Assembly (NCBI RefSeq): GCF_029227915.1
Contig: NC_079886.1
Location: 17,894,501 to 17,958,500 of the forward strand
Direction of reading: 5' to 3'
Length of the DNA stretch: 64,000 nt
Source of the DNA: Hydractinia symbiolongicarpus
Taxonomy: Eukaryota; Cnidaria; Hydrozoa; Anthoathecata; Hydractiniidae
Within the stretch, counting starts at the first letter, position 1. Every line of letters begins with the position of its first letter. Position numbers and translations under genes: made by a program. The notes under the pieces were generated by a model that ran no database searches, was not told the DNA's origin, and was given only the letters and a program-made list of their open reading frames with translations. Positions 61,597-64,000 of this stretch are shown one piece after another.

Positions 61597-62832
61597 CTAA
61601 ATATAAAAAGTATAAAAGTTACAATGAAACTTTCAATCAAAAAATTTCATCATTTCTATGTATTCATTATCATGGCAAGCTATTTAAACTAGTTGATTTC
61701 AGGAGACAGGTATAGCCGCAACAAATGTTTCTCAAGATGGAATGTACCATTTTTGAGATTATAAATTTCAAAGCAATTTATATCTTGACTTGCTTAGAAA
61801 AAAAACTGAGCGAAAAAAATTAATGCTCCAAAAATACATTGATAGACAATCTGAATGAGTCTAAGAAATCAAATTGATTTCTCTGATGTAGATATTCATT
61901 CTGATAGTTTTAAATGTTTAAAAATGAAATTTGGCCACTCAGGATCGAAGGCTCGACGGATCAAGGAGATAGACAAAACTGACAAAAACGTGAATTTACG
62001 GCAATCTCTTTAACAATTGGTCGAAGAAGAAGAAAGAGGCTGCCCGTAAGATCTCGGATCGATTCATAAATTTTAAGAAATGCTATTGGGTAACTCAGTA
62101 TTAGACAAAGCTTTTCATAATTGTAACACAAATGTTAAAGTGATTGTAGACAATTTGTATATCTTAATCTTTTGTTAACACTCGAGATCAAAATTCGAAA
62201 CAGTCCTGTCTAAAAAAAATTCTACTTAAAATTCGAAAGTACCTAAAGAATAAAACTTTGTAAACAAAACATTACGATGTTCGACACGTACAGAATAACG
62301 TGTAAAGTTGAATGCGGAGCTAAAATATAGTTACAACGAATATCGAAGTAATTTTTTAACTAGCTAGGTAGCCAAGAAAAACATCGGCTTCAACGAGCTT
62401 TATATCGACTCGGTACAACAAAGCTACACCAAGTAATCTGAAAACGAGAGGAGACGTATTTGTTATGATTTCGTCGCCCTGTATTTAGTAATTTTAGTAA
62501 AACTGGATATCAGCATCGTTCTTATGGCTAAAAAAGGCTATTGTTAAAAAAGTAAGAATGAACAAAAAAAATCCGCACACCGTTTTAGCAAGGTTAACCC
62601 AAGGACCATTTAAGAACAGAAGCTGATGAAAAATAATGAGATTGTAAAAAGTTGGAGCTCGTAGAAGCCGATTTTTTTCACTGAGTAAATTTATTGAGCT
62701 ATTTGGTCAGCTAACAAAGGGTTACTGGCACCTTAAAAGAAAAATTTTACCTTAATTTTTTTCCAATTGCATTTAAAAAAATAAGAGTTCGGTAAAATTG
62801 TATCAGTTTTTGGATCAGCAAATTAATTTTAC

Positions 62833-62868
62833 CTTCGCTATCTTTAAGTTGACTAGCCTGGAATGAAT
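62833..62868 (-). CDS. Mini-exon d, unit 3 (one Glu to Lys change)
   Basis: Same frame and sites; one base change turns the Glu of LED into Lys, and the acceptor reads TTCTTAG instead of TCTTTAG. Confidence 0.45.
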
Positions 62869-63191
62869 CTAAGAAACGACAAAAGAATAAAATTATTTGA
62901 TCTAAAGTAGATGTAGTTATTCATTCTAAAATAAGCAAAGTTGTACAAATTAACATAAATAAAAAATATTATGGGAACAGAAAATAATTTTTTTCTCACT
63001 TTGAACAGTGCATTTTTTTAATTTTAAAGAAAAACAGTATTCCGACATTAACGAGATTGAAGGAACACGTTAACATATTTTTGGATCATAAAAAATATAT
63101 CATAAGAGACAACTGTACATTACGCTTCTCTGCATTGGTGAAAAGCAATGAGATTAGCGTACGAGTATGTGTTTTTTTCAATTTTTTTTAC

Positions 63192-63230
63192 CTTGTGCCC
63201 TGATTCCTTGACGCCTTTTTAAAGCGGAAT
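63192..63230 (-). CDS. Mini-exon e, unit 3
   Basis: Same coding sequence and splice sites as units 1 and 2. The exons upstream of this, including the start codon, lie beyond the window. Confidence 0.45.
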
Positions 63231-64000
63231 CTAAATATAAAAAGTATAAAAGTTACAATGAAAACTTTCAATCAAAAAATTTCATCATTTCTATGTATTC
63301 ATTATCATGGCAAGCTATTTAAACTAGTTGATTTCAGGAGACAGGTATAGCCGCAACAAATGTTTCTCAAGATGGAATGTACCATTTTTGAGATTATAAA
63401 TTTCAAAGCAATTTATATCTTGACTTGCTTAGAAAAAAAACTGAGCGAAAAAAATTAATGCTCCAAAAATACATTGATAGACAATCTGAATGAGTCTAAG
63501 AAATCAAATTGATTTCTCTGATGTAGATATTCATTCTGATAGTTTTAAATGTTTAAAAATGAAATTTGGCCACTCAGGATCGAAGGCTCGACGGATCAAG
63601 GAGATAGACAAAACTGACAAAAACGTGAATTTACGGCAATCTCTTTAACAATTGGTCGAAGAAGAAGAAAGAGGCTGCCCGTAAGATCTCGGATCGATTC
63701 ATAAATTTTAAGAAATGCTATTGGGTAACTCAGTATTAGACAAAGCTTTTCATAATTGTAACACAAATGTTAAAGTGATTGTAGACAATTTGTATATCTT
63801 AATCTTTTGTTAACACTCGAGATCAAAATTCGAAACAGTGCTGTCTAAAAAAAATTCTACTTAAAATTCGAAAGTACCTAAAGAATAAAACTTTGTAAAC
63901 AAAACATTACGATGTTCGACACGTACAGAATAACGTGTAAAGTTGAATGCGGAGCTAAAATATAGTTACAACGAATATCGAAGTAATTTTTTAACTAGCT

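Larger units (their letters stand above)
59188..64000. repeat. Tandem duplication, unit 1,634 bp, at least three copies, runs off the window
   Basis: Units start at 59188, 60901 and 62535 (AGGCTATTGTTAAAAAA). Units 2 and 3 are nearly identical over the visible length; unit 1 has about 79 extra bases (about 59329-59409). Each unit holds two minus-strand mini-exons. The near identity points to recent duplication or gene conversion; an assembly artefact should be considered. Confidence 0.92.

Overview
The window is eukaryotic, AT-rich, and built of widely spaced, intron-containing genes in a sea of small transposon relics. Conserved animal genes (a lunapark gene, a BBS12-like chaperonin-like gene), GT-AG introns of up to about 5 kb, a Helentron-type Helitron and PIF/Harbinger elements point to an early-branching animal. 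A cnidarian, probably a hydrozoan, is my best guess from the general look; this is inference.

Layout. (1) 0.1-2.5 kb, minus: 3' part of a BBS12-like gene, reassembled from three exons; its first exon was not found. (2) 6.0-7.8 kb, minus: a complete two-exon RING-finger/coiled-coil gene. (3) 7.8-14.3 kb: no gene seen; hairpins, two related minisatellite arrays and a mariner-type non-autonomous element. (4) 14.3-28.1 kb, plus: a complete 12-exon lunapark (LNPK) gene of 386 codons. Its 5.4-kb intron 10 holds a 39-bp minisatellite and, on the opposite strand, a small three-exon gene for a secreted cysteine-rich protein with its own TATA-like box and poly(A) signal. (5) 28-40 kb: mostly repeats, plus three related terminal-type exons on the minus strand (32.1, 35.2 and 39.8 kb) in a triplicated segment. 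(6) 40.5-47.7 kb: a decayed, 5'-truncated Helentron (Rep, Pif1-type helicase, EEP endonuclease) interrupted by a 1,873-bp Harbinger element (TAA target duplication) and a 2,036-bp second DNA transposon (CAATC duplication). Removing either insertion with one duplication copy restores the helicase reading frame. (7) 49-54 kb: pieces of coding sequence, including an OB-fold/RPA-like fragment, a second Harbinger transposase fragment and a MADF domain. (8) 55.9-64 kb: minus-strand mini-exons, all phase 1-1, embedded in two sets of tandem genomic duplications (about 1.03 kb and 1,634 bp units), the second running off the window end.

The host genes act in different places (cilium/basal body, ubiquitin ligation, ER membrane shaping, secretion) and do not form a pathway. 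The least ordinary parts are the tandem mini-exon gene at the right end, the nested antisense cysteine-rich gene, and the transposon-in-transposon stack whose insertions can be resolved to the base.
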